From Eubacterium sp. (lineage in GTDB: Bacteria > Bacillota > Clostridia > Lachnospirales > Lachnospiraceae), in NCBI GenBank assembly GCA_017433295.1, contig JAFRHL010000008.1, positions 1-52,024 on the forward strand: a stretch of DNA of 52,024 nt. The letters run 5' to 3'. The number at the start of each line of letters is the position of its first letter. Within the stretch, counting starts at the first letter, position 1. The notes beneath the pieces were generated by a model that ran no database searches, was not told the DNA's origin, and saw only the letters and a program-made list of their open reading frames with translations. This document shows, in pieces, positions 16,701-23,393 of this stretch. Both the position numbers and the translations under genes were made by a program.

Positions 16701-17546
16701 CCGGCATATACAGGCGGGCAGATTTACATTTGTAAGAATAAAGTGGCGAAACCGAAAGTATTTATTCCGGTATTTCCCGGAACGAACTGTGAATATGACT
16801 CGGCCAGGGCCTTTGAGAGGGCCGGAGCGGAGACCATGACCATCGTCTTTAAGAATCAGTCCGCCCAGGACATCCTGGATTCGGTGGAGGCTTATGAAAA
16901 AGCCATCGGCCAGGCGCAGATCGTCATGTTCCCGGGTGGTTTCTCAGCCGGTGACGAGCCGGAGGGGTCGGCAAAATTCTTTGCGGCTGCTTTCCGTAAT
17001 GAGAAATTGAAGGAAGCGGTCATGAAGCTTTTAAATGAGCGGGATGGCCTGGTTCTGGGCATCTGCAATGGCTTCCAGGCCCTTATCAAGCTGGGACTGG
17101 TGCCCTACGGGGAGATCAGGGACCAGAAGGAGGATTCACCGACACTTACCTATAATGAGATAGGCCGCCATGTTTCCACGATGGCTTATACAAAGGTCAT
17201 GACCAATAAATCCCCCTGGCTTCAGAAGGCAGACATGGACAGGATCTATGCAGTTCCTGTTTCCCATGGGGAAGGACGTTTTGTCGCTCCGGCAGAATGG
17301 ATCGACCGGCTGTTCGCGGCCGGCCAGGTGGCAACCCAGTATGTGGACCTTAAGGGCAGGCCTTCCATGGCTATCCCTTATAACCCCAATGGATCTTATT
17401 GTGCCATAGAGGGAATCACCAGTCCCGACGGAAGAGTTCTGGGCAAGATGGCTCATTCCGAGCGAATCGGTAAGGATATCGCAAAGAATATCTATGCGGA
17501 CCAGAACCAGATGATATTTGAGAGCGGCGTGAAATACTTTAACTAA
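13731..17546 (+). CDS. purL: Phosphoribosylformylglycinamidine synthase, single-chain
   Basis: 1,271 residues from the ATG at 13731, which follows GGAGG. It makes FGAM from FGAR, glutamine and ATP in purine synthesis. The order is: N-terminal PurS-like domain, linker, two AIRS-type ATP/substrate halves (DTYWSDHCRHTTF, NETHNHPTEIEPFGGAATCLGG, then GGKDSMSGSFEDI) and a C-terminal class I glutaminase. The glutaminase begins near PGTNCEYDSARAF and has its nucleophile at Cys1112 (LGICNGFQ) and a His/Glu pair at 1242/1244 (AHSER). This is the clostridial single-chain form. Residues 641-656 are a perfect-frame duplication of an eight-residue Glu/Arg/Ala-rich unit in the linker between the two halves. 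All catalytic landmarks are intact. Confidence 0.97.
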   Translation: MSQVKRVYVEKKPDYAVKAKELLSELRSYLSLGGLTGVRLLIRYDVENVSEETWQMALGTVFSEPPVDSLYEGTFPREEDDRVFSVEFLPGQFDQRADSAEQCLKLLNESEEPVIRSAITHVLHGEISDEDFERVKAYCINPVDSRETDEALPETLIMAYDEPDDVKIFDGFKEMPETELRALYDSLGLAMTFKDFLHIQNYYRQDEKRDPSMTEIRVLDTYWSDHCRHTTFSTELKDIVFEEGYFKPLFEKTFDEYRNDRADVYKDRKDKFICLMDLALMGAKKLKKDGILDNMEESDEINACSIVVPVEVDGSTEEWLISFKNETHNHPTEIEPFGGAATCLGGAIRDPLSGRSYVYQAMRVTGCADPTVPLSETMEGKLPQRKLTTGAAHGYSSYGNQIGLATGLVDEIYHPGYVAKRMEIGAVMGAAPRKNVIRETSDPGDIIVLLGGRTGRDGCGGATGSSKAHTTESIDTCGAEVQKGNPPTERKIQRLFRREEVSRLIKKCNDFGAGGVSVAIGELADGLSIDLDKVPKKYAGLDGTELAISESQERMAVVLDPKDVDQFLLYAAEENLEAVPVAVVTEEKRLVMTWRGKEIVNLSRAFLDTNGAHQETSVTVTMPDEKDCYYNKPAVGAFAGERAAAASDERAAAASGDKEPALRSLLETTLSDLNICSRKGLVEMFDSSIGASTVTMPFGGKTQLTPVQTMIAKVPALSGKTDLATMMSYGFDPYLSSWSPYHGAVYAVLQSVSKIVAAGGDYKKIRLTFQEYFEKLGQDPGRWGKPFAALLGSYSAQKGFKIPSIGGKDSMSGSFEDIDVPPTLVSFAVDYMNAADVVTPEFKKAGHDIFCVDIPFDEYGIPDYEEAGRIYDEIHGLMAEGKVFAAYALGAGGMAEGIAKMAFGNELGVDLSSELQIEELARKRYGSLLIEMAEGAGELPGLYIGRITEEPVIKGFGEEIGLAELIKTWQAPLESVFPTQTGAEAASCERPAYTGGQIYICKNKVAKPKVFIPVFPGTNCEYDSARAFERAGAETMTIVFKNQSAQDILDSVEAYEKAIGQAQIVMFPGGFSAGDEPEGSAKFFAAAFRNEKLKEAVMKLLNERDGLVLGICNGFQALIKLGLVPYGEIRDQKEDSPTLTYNEIGRHVSTMAYTKVMTNKSPWLQKADMDRIYAVPVSHGEGRFVAPAEWIDRLFAAGQVATQYVDLKGRPSMAIPYNPNGSYCAIEGITSPDGRVLGKMAHSERIGKDIAKNIYADQNQMIFESGVKYFN

Positions 17547-17557
17547 AGAGACCTGGT

Positions 17558-19714
17558 ATGAAATTTCTGAATATTATTACACCAATAAAGCGACTTACAT
17601 TTTATTTCTTCTTCATCCTGGCAGTTTTCTTTGTGATGGCCGGGTCTGTGCGTGCGGAGGAGACCGGAAGGACGGTTCGTGTGGGCTGGTATGATTCGCC
17701 CTTTAATACAACGGATCATTTTGGAAGACGGTCCGGCTATGCCTATGAGTACCAGCGGAAGATCGCTGCCTATACAGGCTGGAAATATGTCTATGTTAAG
17801 GGTAGTTGGCTGGAACTTATGCAGCTGCTGAAAAAGGGCGAGATCGACCTGATGAGCGACGTATCCTTCAGCAGGGAGCGTACAAAGGATATCCTGTATG
17901 CTTCTCTTCCCATGGGCACGGAAGCCTACTATATCTTTACGGTTCCTGATAATACGGAGATTTCATCTGATGATTATAAAACTCTGAACGGGAAAAGGAT
18001 CGGTGTGACCAAAAGCAGTGTGCAGAAGGACCTGTATCTCGGATGGGCCAGGACCCATGACATCTCCGCTGAGCTTATAGAGATGACCGGCTCTGAGGAG
18101 GATTCCCTGCAAATGATGCGGGACGGGAAGATCGATGCTTTTATTACTCTGGATGTCTACGGAGACCCGGAAACCACCATGCCGGTCTGCAAGATCGGCT
18201 CCTCGGATTTTTATTTTGCGGTCAGCAAGAAGCATCCCGACCTTCTGACGGAACTGGACGCTGCCCTGAACCGGATTCAGGATGAGAACAAGTATTACAA
18301 TCAGGAACTGTCCGAGAAATATTTGAGGAGTTCGGGAGCCAATCTTTACCTCAGCGCCAAAGAAAAGAAATGGCTTGACGGTCACAGGACTATCCGGGTG
18401 GGATATCAGGATAACTATCTGGCATTTTGTGCTTCAGATCCCAAAACAGGTGAGCTGACCGGAGCCCTGAAGGATTATCTGGCCTATGCGTCCACCGGTC
18501 TGGAAAATGCCCAGCTGAATTTCGAAGCTGTGGCCTTTCCCACCGCTGCCGCTGCCCTGGAAGCCCTGAAAAAGGGAGAGGTTGACTGTATGTTTCCCGC
18601 CAACCTCACCGATTTTGACGGTGAGAATATGGGCGTGGTCATGACGCCGGCTCTCATGAGGACAGAGATGGATGCGGTGGTAAGGGCCTCGGAGCAGAAG
18701 GAATTTGTCCATAAAAAAGATGTGACGGTGGCCGTCAATAAGGGGAACACGAATTATGAAATGTTCCTGGTGGACAATTATCCCGGCTGGAAGACGGCAC
18801 ATTTTCCCGACACGCCGACGGGACTAAATGCCGTGGCGGAAGGGAAGGCGGATTGCGTAATCATCAGCAATTACCGCTTTAACAACATTTCCAGACAATG
18901 TGAAAAACTCCACCTGACCACCGTCTATACCGGTGTGGACATGGACTATTATTTTGCGGTCCGGGAAGGCGACACCGAATTATATTCCATCCTTTCAAAG
19001 GTGACCGGAATGGTGCCGGATTCCGCCATCAATGCAGCCCTGACCTATTATTCGACCGAGGACGCCCGGATCAGCCTCGTTGACCTTGTAATAGATAATC
19101 TGCTAATTGTCATGACGGTGATCTCCCTGATCCTGCTGGTGATCGTGGTTCTCCTTCTGCGAAGCATCCGCATGGAGAGGAAAGTATCCGAGGATCAGCA
19201 TCTGCTGGAGAACCTGAACAAACGGGTCTTTGTGGACTCACTGACTTCCGTTCGAAATAAAGGGGCTTTCACCGGTTATATTCAGGAGGTGCAGAAGCAG
19301 CTGGAGCTGGATGAACATCTGGAATTTGCGATTGGGATATTTGATTGTGATTATCTGAAGAATATCAACGACGAATTCGGCCACGATAAAGGTGACATCT
19401 ATCTGAAGACCGCCAGCCAGATGATCTGCCGTGTCTTCCAGCACAGCCCCGTCTTCCGTATAGGCGGAGACGAGTTCGCGGTTGTCCTGGAGAATGAAGA
19501 CTTCCGGAACCGGGAAGAGCTCATGGAGAAGTTCATTTCCTTCGGAAAAGAGATATGTTCCTCGGCGGAAAATAAATGGGAAGAGGTTCATGTCGCCATG
19601 GGTATTGCAGTATATGACCCGAAGATGGATCTGACCGTGAATGATACGATACGCCGGGCGGATAAGATCATGTATGAAAATAAGCGCATGGCAAAGAGTG
19701 CCGCCGGCAAGTGA
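17558..19714 (+). CDS. Diguanylate cyclase with two periplasmic solute-binding sensor domains
   Basis: 718 residues. A signal anchor (residues 13-33, ending VRA-EE) is followed by two tandem SBP_bac_3-type domains (about 40-263 and 277-495; VRVGWYDSPFN and IRVGYQDNYLA mark their starts). A membrane helix at about 513-537 leads to a GGDEF domain with RIGGDEF at 636-640 and the metal-site region IFDCDYLKNINDEFGHDKGD. The active motif is intact, so it should make c-di-GMP from GTP. The product-inhibition RxxD site is missing (QHSP in its place). The ligand is probably an amino acid or similar small solute, by family. It begins 11 bases after purL and ends at a terminator at 19772. Confidence 0.92.
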   Translation: MKFLNIITPIKRLTFYFFFILAVFFVMAGSVRAEETGRTVRVGWYDSPFNTTDHFGRRSGYAYEYQRKIAAYTGWKYVYVKGSWLELMQLLKKGEIDLMSDVSFSRERTKDILYASLPMGTEAYYIFTVPDNTEISSDDYKTLNGKRIGVTKSSVQKDLYLGWARTHDISAELIEMTGSEEDSLQMMRDGKIDAFITLDVYGDPETTMPVCKIGSSDFYFAVSKKHPDLLTELDAALNRIQDENKYYNQELSEKYLRSSGANLYLSAKEKKWLDGHRTIRVGYQDNYLAFCASDPKTGELTGALKDYLAYASTGLENAQLNFEAVAFPTAAAALEALKKGEVDCMFPANLTDFDGENMGVVMTPALMRTEMDAVVRASEQKEFVHKKDVTVAVNKGNTNYEMFLVDNYPGWKTAHFPDTPTGLNAVAEGKADCVIISNYRFNNISRQCEKLHLTTVYTGVDMDYYFAVREGDTELYSILSKVTGMVPDSAINAALTYYSTEDARISLVDLVIDNLLIVMTVISLILLVIVVLLLRSIRMERKVSEDQHLLENLNKRVFVDSLTSVRNKGAFTGYIQEVQKQLELDEHLEFAIGIFDCDYLKNINDEFGHDKGDIYLKTASQMICRVFQHSPVFRIGGDEFAVVLENEDFRNREELMEKFISFGKEICSSAENKWEEVHVAMGIAVYDPKMDLTVNDTIRRADKIMYENKRMAKSAAGK

Positions 19715-19771
19715 AAGGCGGCCGGCAAGTGAGAGGGCCGGCCGGGAGGAAGTGGTCAGGCCGGCTAAGTC

Positions 19772-19797
19772 AGGGGGGCTAAAGAGCTCCCCTTTTT
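19772..19797 (+). terminator. Terminator after the solute-binding diguanylate cyclase
   Basis: AGGGGGGCT pairs with AGCTCCCCT across a three-base loop and is followed by TTTTT, 57 bases after the stop codon. Confidence 0.75.
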
Positions 19798-19831
19798 CAA
19801 TGATTAGAAACCCTGGCCGGATATTCTGGCC

Positions 19832-20022
19832 TGATGTATCATCGATCATCAGGCAAAAACATCAAATTTACGGGATTTCCTGTGAAAAAGTTGATGTAAG
19901 TTCACTTTTTAAGGGGCGGAAAGATAAGATATTTGCTTTCTGGTTCTGGAGCCAGGGTGCACCATCAACTTTGGTATCTTTCAGGGTCGTTCTGAGAGCA
20001 ATTACATCAACGATTACGTCCC
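19832..20022 (-). repeat. Left copy of a ~190-bp inverted repeat with a conserved reading frame
   Basis: Read on the minus strand this stretch matches 22235-22425 on the plus strand at roughly 80% by eye, without obvious gaps. Both copies translate in the same frame to the same peptide, with RDVIVDVIALRTTLKDTK and VDGAPWLQ in this copy, and most differences are silent or conservative. No protein family is recognised and there is no ribosome binding site. It is best read as the remnant of a coding or mobile sequence. Confidence 0.75.
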
Positions 20023-20032
20023 GGGCGGCCAT

Positions 20033-20076
20033 AAAAAAGGGTGCATTGTTACTTCCATGCACCCTGCTGATTTTTT
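20033..20076. terminator. Bidirectional terminator-like hairpin
   Basis: GGGTGCAT (20039-20046) pairs with ATGCACCC (20057-20064). An A run lies on the left and TTTTTT (20071-20076) on the right, so it could act on both strands. It separates the left inverted repeat from the lipoprotein promoter. Confidence 0.6.
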
Positions 20077-20156
20077 AAAGACACAATTCTTTCACCATTT
20101 TCAGGCGTTCTGTTCACAATTTCTTGACTTTTTACCCTTATACTTCCTGACAATCG

Positions 20157-20186
20157 ATGACAGAGAGCATCGAGAACAGGTATACT
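20157..20186 (+). promoter_or_regulatory. Probable promoter of the beta-helix lipoprotein gene
   Basis: ATGACA (20157-20162), an 18-base spacer and TATACT (20181-20186). AAGGAAG at 20196-20202 precedes the ATG at 20211. Confidence 0.5.
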
Positions 20187-20210
20187 CTTTATTGAAAGGA
20201 AGTGGATCAT

Positions 20211-22094
20211 ATGACTAAAAAGCATATTGCAATTACAATGGCGATGGTCATGGGTATCTCCATGATGGCAGGCTGTAGTTCCAGCACGGGATCCAGCTCA
20301 GAAGCAACCACTGCAGTGGTTTCAGAGCAGACTCAGAACAGTGAGTCTATCCGCGGTGAGGTAGAAAGTATTTCGGATGACAGTATTACTGTTGACGGAA
20401 AAACTGTTGCAATTACATCAGATACAAAGATAGAAAAAGCTGTCATGGGCCAGCCGCCCGAAAAACCCGATGGCGAGGCCCCATCTGGCCAGGCTGGAAG
20501 CGACCAGGACCAGAACAGCCAGAGCGAGAACGGCCAGAATGAGAACGGCCAGCCGCCCGAAAAACCCGATGGCGAGGCTCCATCGGGCCAGAATGGAAGT
20601 GACCAGAACCAGAACGGCCAGCCGCCCCAGATGGAGACTGAGACCATCAGTGCATCGGATATTCAGGAAGGCGACACGGTTTCCATTACTTTAGATGATA
20701 GTGGAAATGCGGCTACGATCACAGTGATGCCGGCAGGCCCCGGCGGCAATGGAGGTCCCGGAGGCAACGGAGGTCCCGGCGGTGCCCAGAGCGCCCCGGA
20801 AAGCTATGATGCGGTGAACTCTTATACCGAGGATACGGAGGTGAAAGGGGAGACCGTTTCCTCCACCGGAACAGACGAAAGTGCTGTTTATGTTTCAAAT
20901 GGTGCCAAGGTGACGGTGTCAGACAGTAAGATCAGCAGAACATCCTCAGAGAGTGAGGGCGGAGATCAGTCCAGCTTCTACGGTACCGGGGCAGCGGTAC
21001 TCACTACCGATGGGACTACTGTTGTAAAGGACAGCCAGATTGAGACGGATGCCAATGGCGGCGCCGGCGTGTTCTCCTACGGGAATGGAACCAGCTATGT
21101 TTCCGGTGTGACCATCAAAACAGAGCAGGGAACCTCGGGGGGGATTCATGTGGCAGGCGGAGGAACTCTTTACGCCTGGGATAATACCGTGGAGACGAAT
21201 GGCCAGTCTTCCGCAGCCATCCGGAGTGACCGGGGAGGCGGAACCATGGTAGTGGATGGCGGAAGCTATACTTCAAACGGAGTCGGGTCTCCGGCAATCT
21301 ACAGCACGGCTGATATTGCAGTAAATGACGCTAAGCTGACAGCCAATGGTTCGGAAGCGATCTGTATTGAAGGAAATAATTCTATTCACCTTTTTAACAG
21401 TGATCTTACCGGAAATATGAGCGATGATGCCCAGAATGATACCACCTGGAATGTGATCCTTTACCAGAGTATGTCCGGAGATTCCGAGGAAGGAAACAGT
21501 ACCTTTGAGATGTCAGGAGGCAGCCTGACAGCCAAAAACGGAGGTATGTTCTATACCACGAATACGGAATCCACCTTTACCCTGAAAAATGTTGCCATAA
21601 CTAATGCAGAAGATGCGGAATTCTTCTTAAGATGCACAGGCAACCAGAACCAGAGGGGCTGGGGCACTGCAGGACAAAATGGCGCGGACTGCCTCTTTAC
21701 CGCCATTCAGCAGACCATGGAAGGTGATGTGGTCTGGGATACCATCAGTAAACTGGATTTCTATATCACGGATGGCAGCAGTCTCACCGGTGCGGTTGTA
21801 AATGACGAGAGCGACGCAGGCAGCGGCGGCGATGGATACTGTAATCTTTATATTGACAAAAACAGCGCCTGGACAGTGACCGGAAACAGTACCTTAAGCA
21901 GTCTTTCAAATGCCGGAACGATTCAGGACAGCAGCGGAAAGACCGTAACCATCAAAGGAACTGACGGGACAGTTTATGTGAAAGGAGAAAGTGATTATAC
22001 TGTTACAGTAAAAGAGTATAAGGATTCGGCGGATGTAAGCGGCGCATCTGAAATCTCCAGCTGGAGCCAGTACGAAACGGAAAAAGCTTTTTAA
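20211..22094 (+). CDS. Beta-helix surface lipoprotein with Gln/Gly/Pro-rich linker
   Basis: 627 residues from the ATG at 20211; a GTG at 20202 is in frame but overlaps the ribosome binding site. A lipoprotein signal ends in the lipobox MMAGC, so the protein should be lipid-anchored outside the membrane. A short strand-rich domain follows (IRGEVESISDDSITVDGKTV), interrupted by a low-complexity insert with two copies of GQPPEKPDGEAPSGQ, then GGNGGPGG repeats. From about residue 200 to 560 there is a long run of short Gly/Asn/Ser-rich strands (VSNGAKVTVSDSKI, IETDANGGAGVFSYGNGT) typical of a right-handed beta-helix, as in carbohydrate-binding or pectate-lyase-like folds. No catalytic residues could be named. 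The gene is monocistronic and framed by inverted repeats. A carbohydrate-binding role is inferred. Confidence 0.82.
   Translation: MTKKHIAITMAMVMGISMMAGCSSSTGSSSEATTAVVSEQTQNSESIRGEVESISDDSITVDGKTVAITSDTKIEKAVMGQPPEKPDGEAPSGQAGSDQDQNSQSENGQNENGQPPEKPDGEAPSGQNGSDQNQNGQPPQMETETISASDIQEGDTVSITLDDSGNAATITVMPAGPGGNGGPGGNGGPGGAQSAPESYDAVNSYTEDTEVKGETVSSTGTDESAVYVSNGAKVTVSDSKISRTSSESEGGDQSSFYGTGAAVLTTDGTTVVKDSQIETDANGGAGVFSYGNGTSYVSGVTIKTEQGTSGGIHVAGGGTLYAWDNTVETNGQSSAAIRSDRGGGTMVVDGGSYTSNGVGSPAIYSTADIAVNDAKLTANGSEAICIEGNNSIHLFNSDLTGNMSDDAQNDTTWNVILYQSMSGDSEEGNSTFEMSGGSLTAKNGGMFYTTNTESTFTLKNVAITNAEDAEFFLRCTGNQNQRGWGTAGQNGADCLFTAIQQTMEGDVVWDTISKLDFYITDGSSLTGAVVNDESDAGSGGDGYCNLYIDKNSAWTVTGNSTLSSLSNAGTIQDSSGKTVTIKGTDGTVYVKGESDYTVTVKEYKDSADVSGASEISSWSQYETEKAF
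20448..20635 (+). repeat. 99-bp-period direct repeat inside the lipoprotein gene
   Basis: The block starting GGCCAGCCGCCCGAAAAACC at 20448 recurs at 20547 with few changes, and its first 12 bases recur again near 20619. It encodes the GQPPEKPDGEAPSGQ linker. The near identity points to recent unequal recombination. Confidence 0.75.
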
Positions 22095-22137
22095 AACCTT
22101 AAACTTGATTTTTTAATGACGCGGGGGCGCCCCAGTA

Positions 22138-22174
22138 ACTCCCGCCCATTCAAATCTGAATGGGCGGGAGTTTT
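22138..22174 (+). terminator. Strong terminator of the lipoprotein gene
   Basis: A perfect 15-base stem (ACTCCCGCCCATTCA with its complement), an AATC loop and TTTT. It lies 43 bases past the stop codon. Confidence 0.9.
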
Positions 22175-22234
22175 GAGGCAGCTTCCTTTTTTATAGTCAG
22201 AGCAGTTGCCCGGAAAGGGTTTTTATATCCCGCC

Positions 22235-22425
22235 AGGTCGTAATCGTTGATGTAATTGCTTTAATTACGACCCTCAAAGATACAAAAGTTGATGGTACAC
22301 CCTGGCTTCAGAGCCAGAAAGAAAAATTCTTATCTTTCTGCCCCACAAAAAGCGAACTTATATCAACCTTTTCGCAGAAAATTTCAGATATTTGATGTTT
22401 TCCCCTGATGAACAGTGATATATCA
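22235..22425 (+). repeat. Right copy of the ~190-bp inverted repeat with a conserved reading frame
   Basis: It faces away from the lipoprotein gene, like the left copy at 19832-20022. In frame it reads QVVIVDVIALITTLKDTK, then VDGTPWLQSQKE, and ends at SDI plus TGA near 22395; the left copy stops three codons earlier. No start codon with a ribosome binding site is seen. The nucleotide match continues about 30 bases past the stop, to TATATCA. Confidence 0.75.
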
Positions 22426-22446
22426 ATCTCAGACGCAGAGCCCGGC
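22425..22446 (+). repeat. Partial copy of the structured repeat found upstream of purL
   Basis: AATCTCAGACGCAGAGCCCG and two further bases match 13547-13568 in 21 of 22 positions. The sequence after it (AGCTGCCGG) is only loosely similar. It abuts the right inverted repeat. Confidence 0.65.
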
Positions 22447-22475
22447 TTAAAGGGATAGCTGCCGGTGCGAATTAC

Positions 22476-22504
22476 TTGATTTCTGCAGTTTTATAGATTA
22501 TAAT
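22476..22504 (+). promoter_or_regulatory. Promoter of the c-di-GMP gene cluster
   Basis: TTGATT (22476-22481), a 17-base spacer and TATAAT (22499-22504). No terminator is seen before 30711, so it probably drives everything from the broken GGDEF gene to the HD-GYP gene. Confidence 0.7.
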
Positions 22505-22547
22505 TTACAGTAAGATTTACGATTAGACTGAATCAGCCGAAAAGACC

Positions 22548-22586
22548 CCGGCAATCCTGCCTGAGCAGGGCAGCGGCTTTTGCCGG
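22548..22586 (+). promoter_or_regulatory. Structured RNA leader of the c-di-GMP cluster
   Basis: CCGGCAA (22548-22554) pairs with TTGCCGG (22580-22586), enclosing a second perfect stem CCTGC-CTGA-GCAGG (22556-22569). It begins about 40 bases after the predicted transcription start and ends before the ribosome binding site at 22616. It does not match the c-di-GMP-I riboswitch consensus as I know it. Function unknown. Confidence 0.4.
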
Positions 22587-22631
22587 CCCCGGGCTTTGCG
22601 CAATTGTATTTTACCGGAGGATATTGCTCAG

Positions 22632-23383
22632 ATGGATCTGCGCTCAATTTACGTAGCCAACGGAGTTGGTATTTTTATTATACTGATATTATATTATACC
22701 TCTGTCAAAAAGATGCTGAAGCACGATCTGGAGGACAGAATTTTTACCTTTATGATGTTCGGTGTGATGGGCTGCAGTTTATGTTTTATGGGCTGTCCCT
22801 GGCCTGGCTGTCCTCTGCCGTGGGACTTACCGGTCTTTATATGATGCAGCAGAATGAGGTGGCCTACATTGACTCAACGGTTGACACCTACAACAGGGAA
22901 TACATGAATCACATACTGTCCTCCTGGATCATCAGGGGTTCGAGCTTCGCGGGTGTCATGCTGGATATTGACCGGTTCAAAAGCATCAATGACCGCTTCG
23001 GACATTCTGAGGGGGACAGGGCCCTTAAGAACGTGACCAATATCCTGAAAGACACCCGGAAGGACAACGAATGGGTATTCCGCTTTGCTGGTGATGAGTT
23101 TGTTATATTGAAGCTGACCGACTCCAGGGACGGGCTTGTGCCCTACATGGAAGAGGTGAACAGGAGGCTTGAAGAATACAACCATGCAGACCATCCCTAT
23201 GAGCTTGCGCTGTCCTACGGCATGAGTTTCTTTGATACCGGAAATGTAGACACTTTTATGAAGGAAATGGACGACAGGATGTATGACATGAAAGTCAGAC
23301 ATCATAAAATGGATGACCTGGAAGCCGGGCGCCATGAAATGACCGGCAATTGTGAAAATAAGATGTGTGTAAAGAGAGGATAA
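22632..23383 (+). pseudogene. GGDEF-domain membrane protein broken by an internal deletion and frameshift
   Basis: The gene starts at an ATG at 22632 with GGAGG at 22616-22620. It encodes MDLRSIYVANGVGIF and a first membrane helix and loop up to about 22770, then shifts frame. The continuing frame begins near 22768 with DGLQFMFYGLSLAW and a last membrane segment (GLTGLYMMQQNEVAYID), followed by a GGDEF domain ending at 23383. Related Lachnospiraceae proteins have a five- to seven-helix membrane domain here; roughly 130 residues appear lost at the junction around 22765-22775. The catalytic motif reads AGDEF, a variant that can be active. The intact downstream half could only be made from an internal start. 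This is best called a deletion-derived pseudogene, though a sequencing error could explain the frameshift alone. Confidence 0.8.
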
Positions 23384-23393
23384 GGGGGAAATT

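Noticed and set aside
19868-20062. A 64-codon minus-strand frame treated as a gene
   Set aside because: Its start lies inside a terminator hairpin and it has no ribosome binding site; better described as one arm of the inverted repeat with a relict frame.
20211-22094. The repetitive GQPPEKPDGE region as a CRISPR-like array
   Set aside because: It is in frame within a lipoprotein gene, with no unique spacers between the repeats.
22505-22631. A c-di-GMP-I (GEMM) riboswitch before the c-di-GMP cluster
   Set aside because: The stems are present but the conserved GEMM loop sequences were not found by eye.
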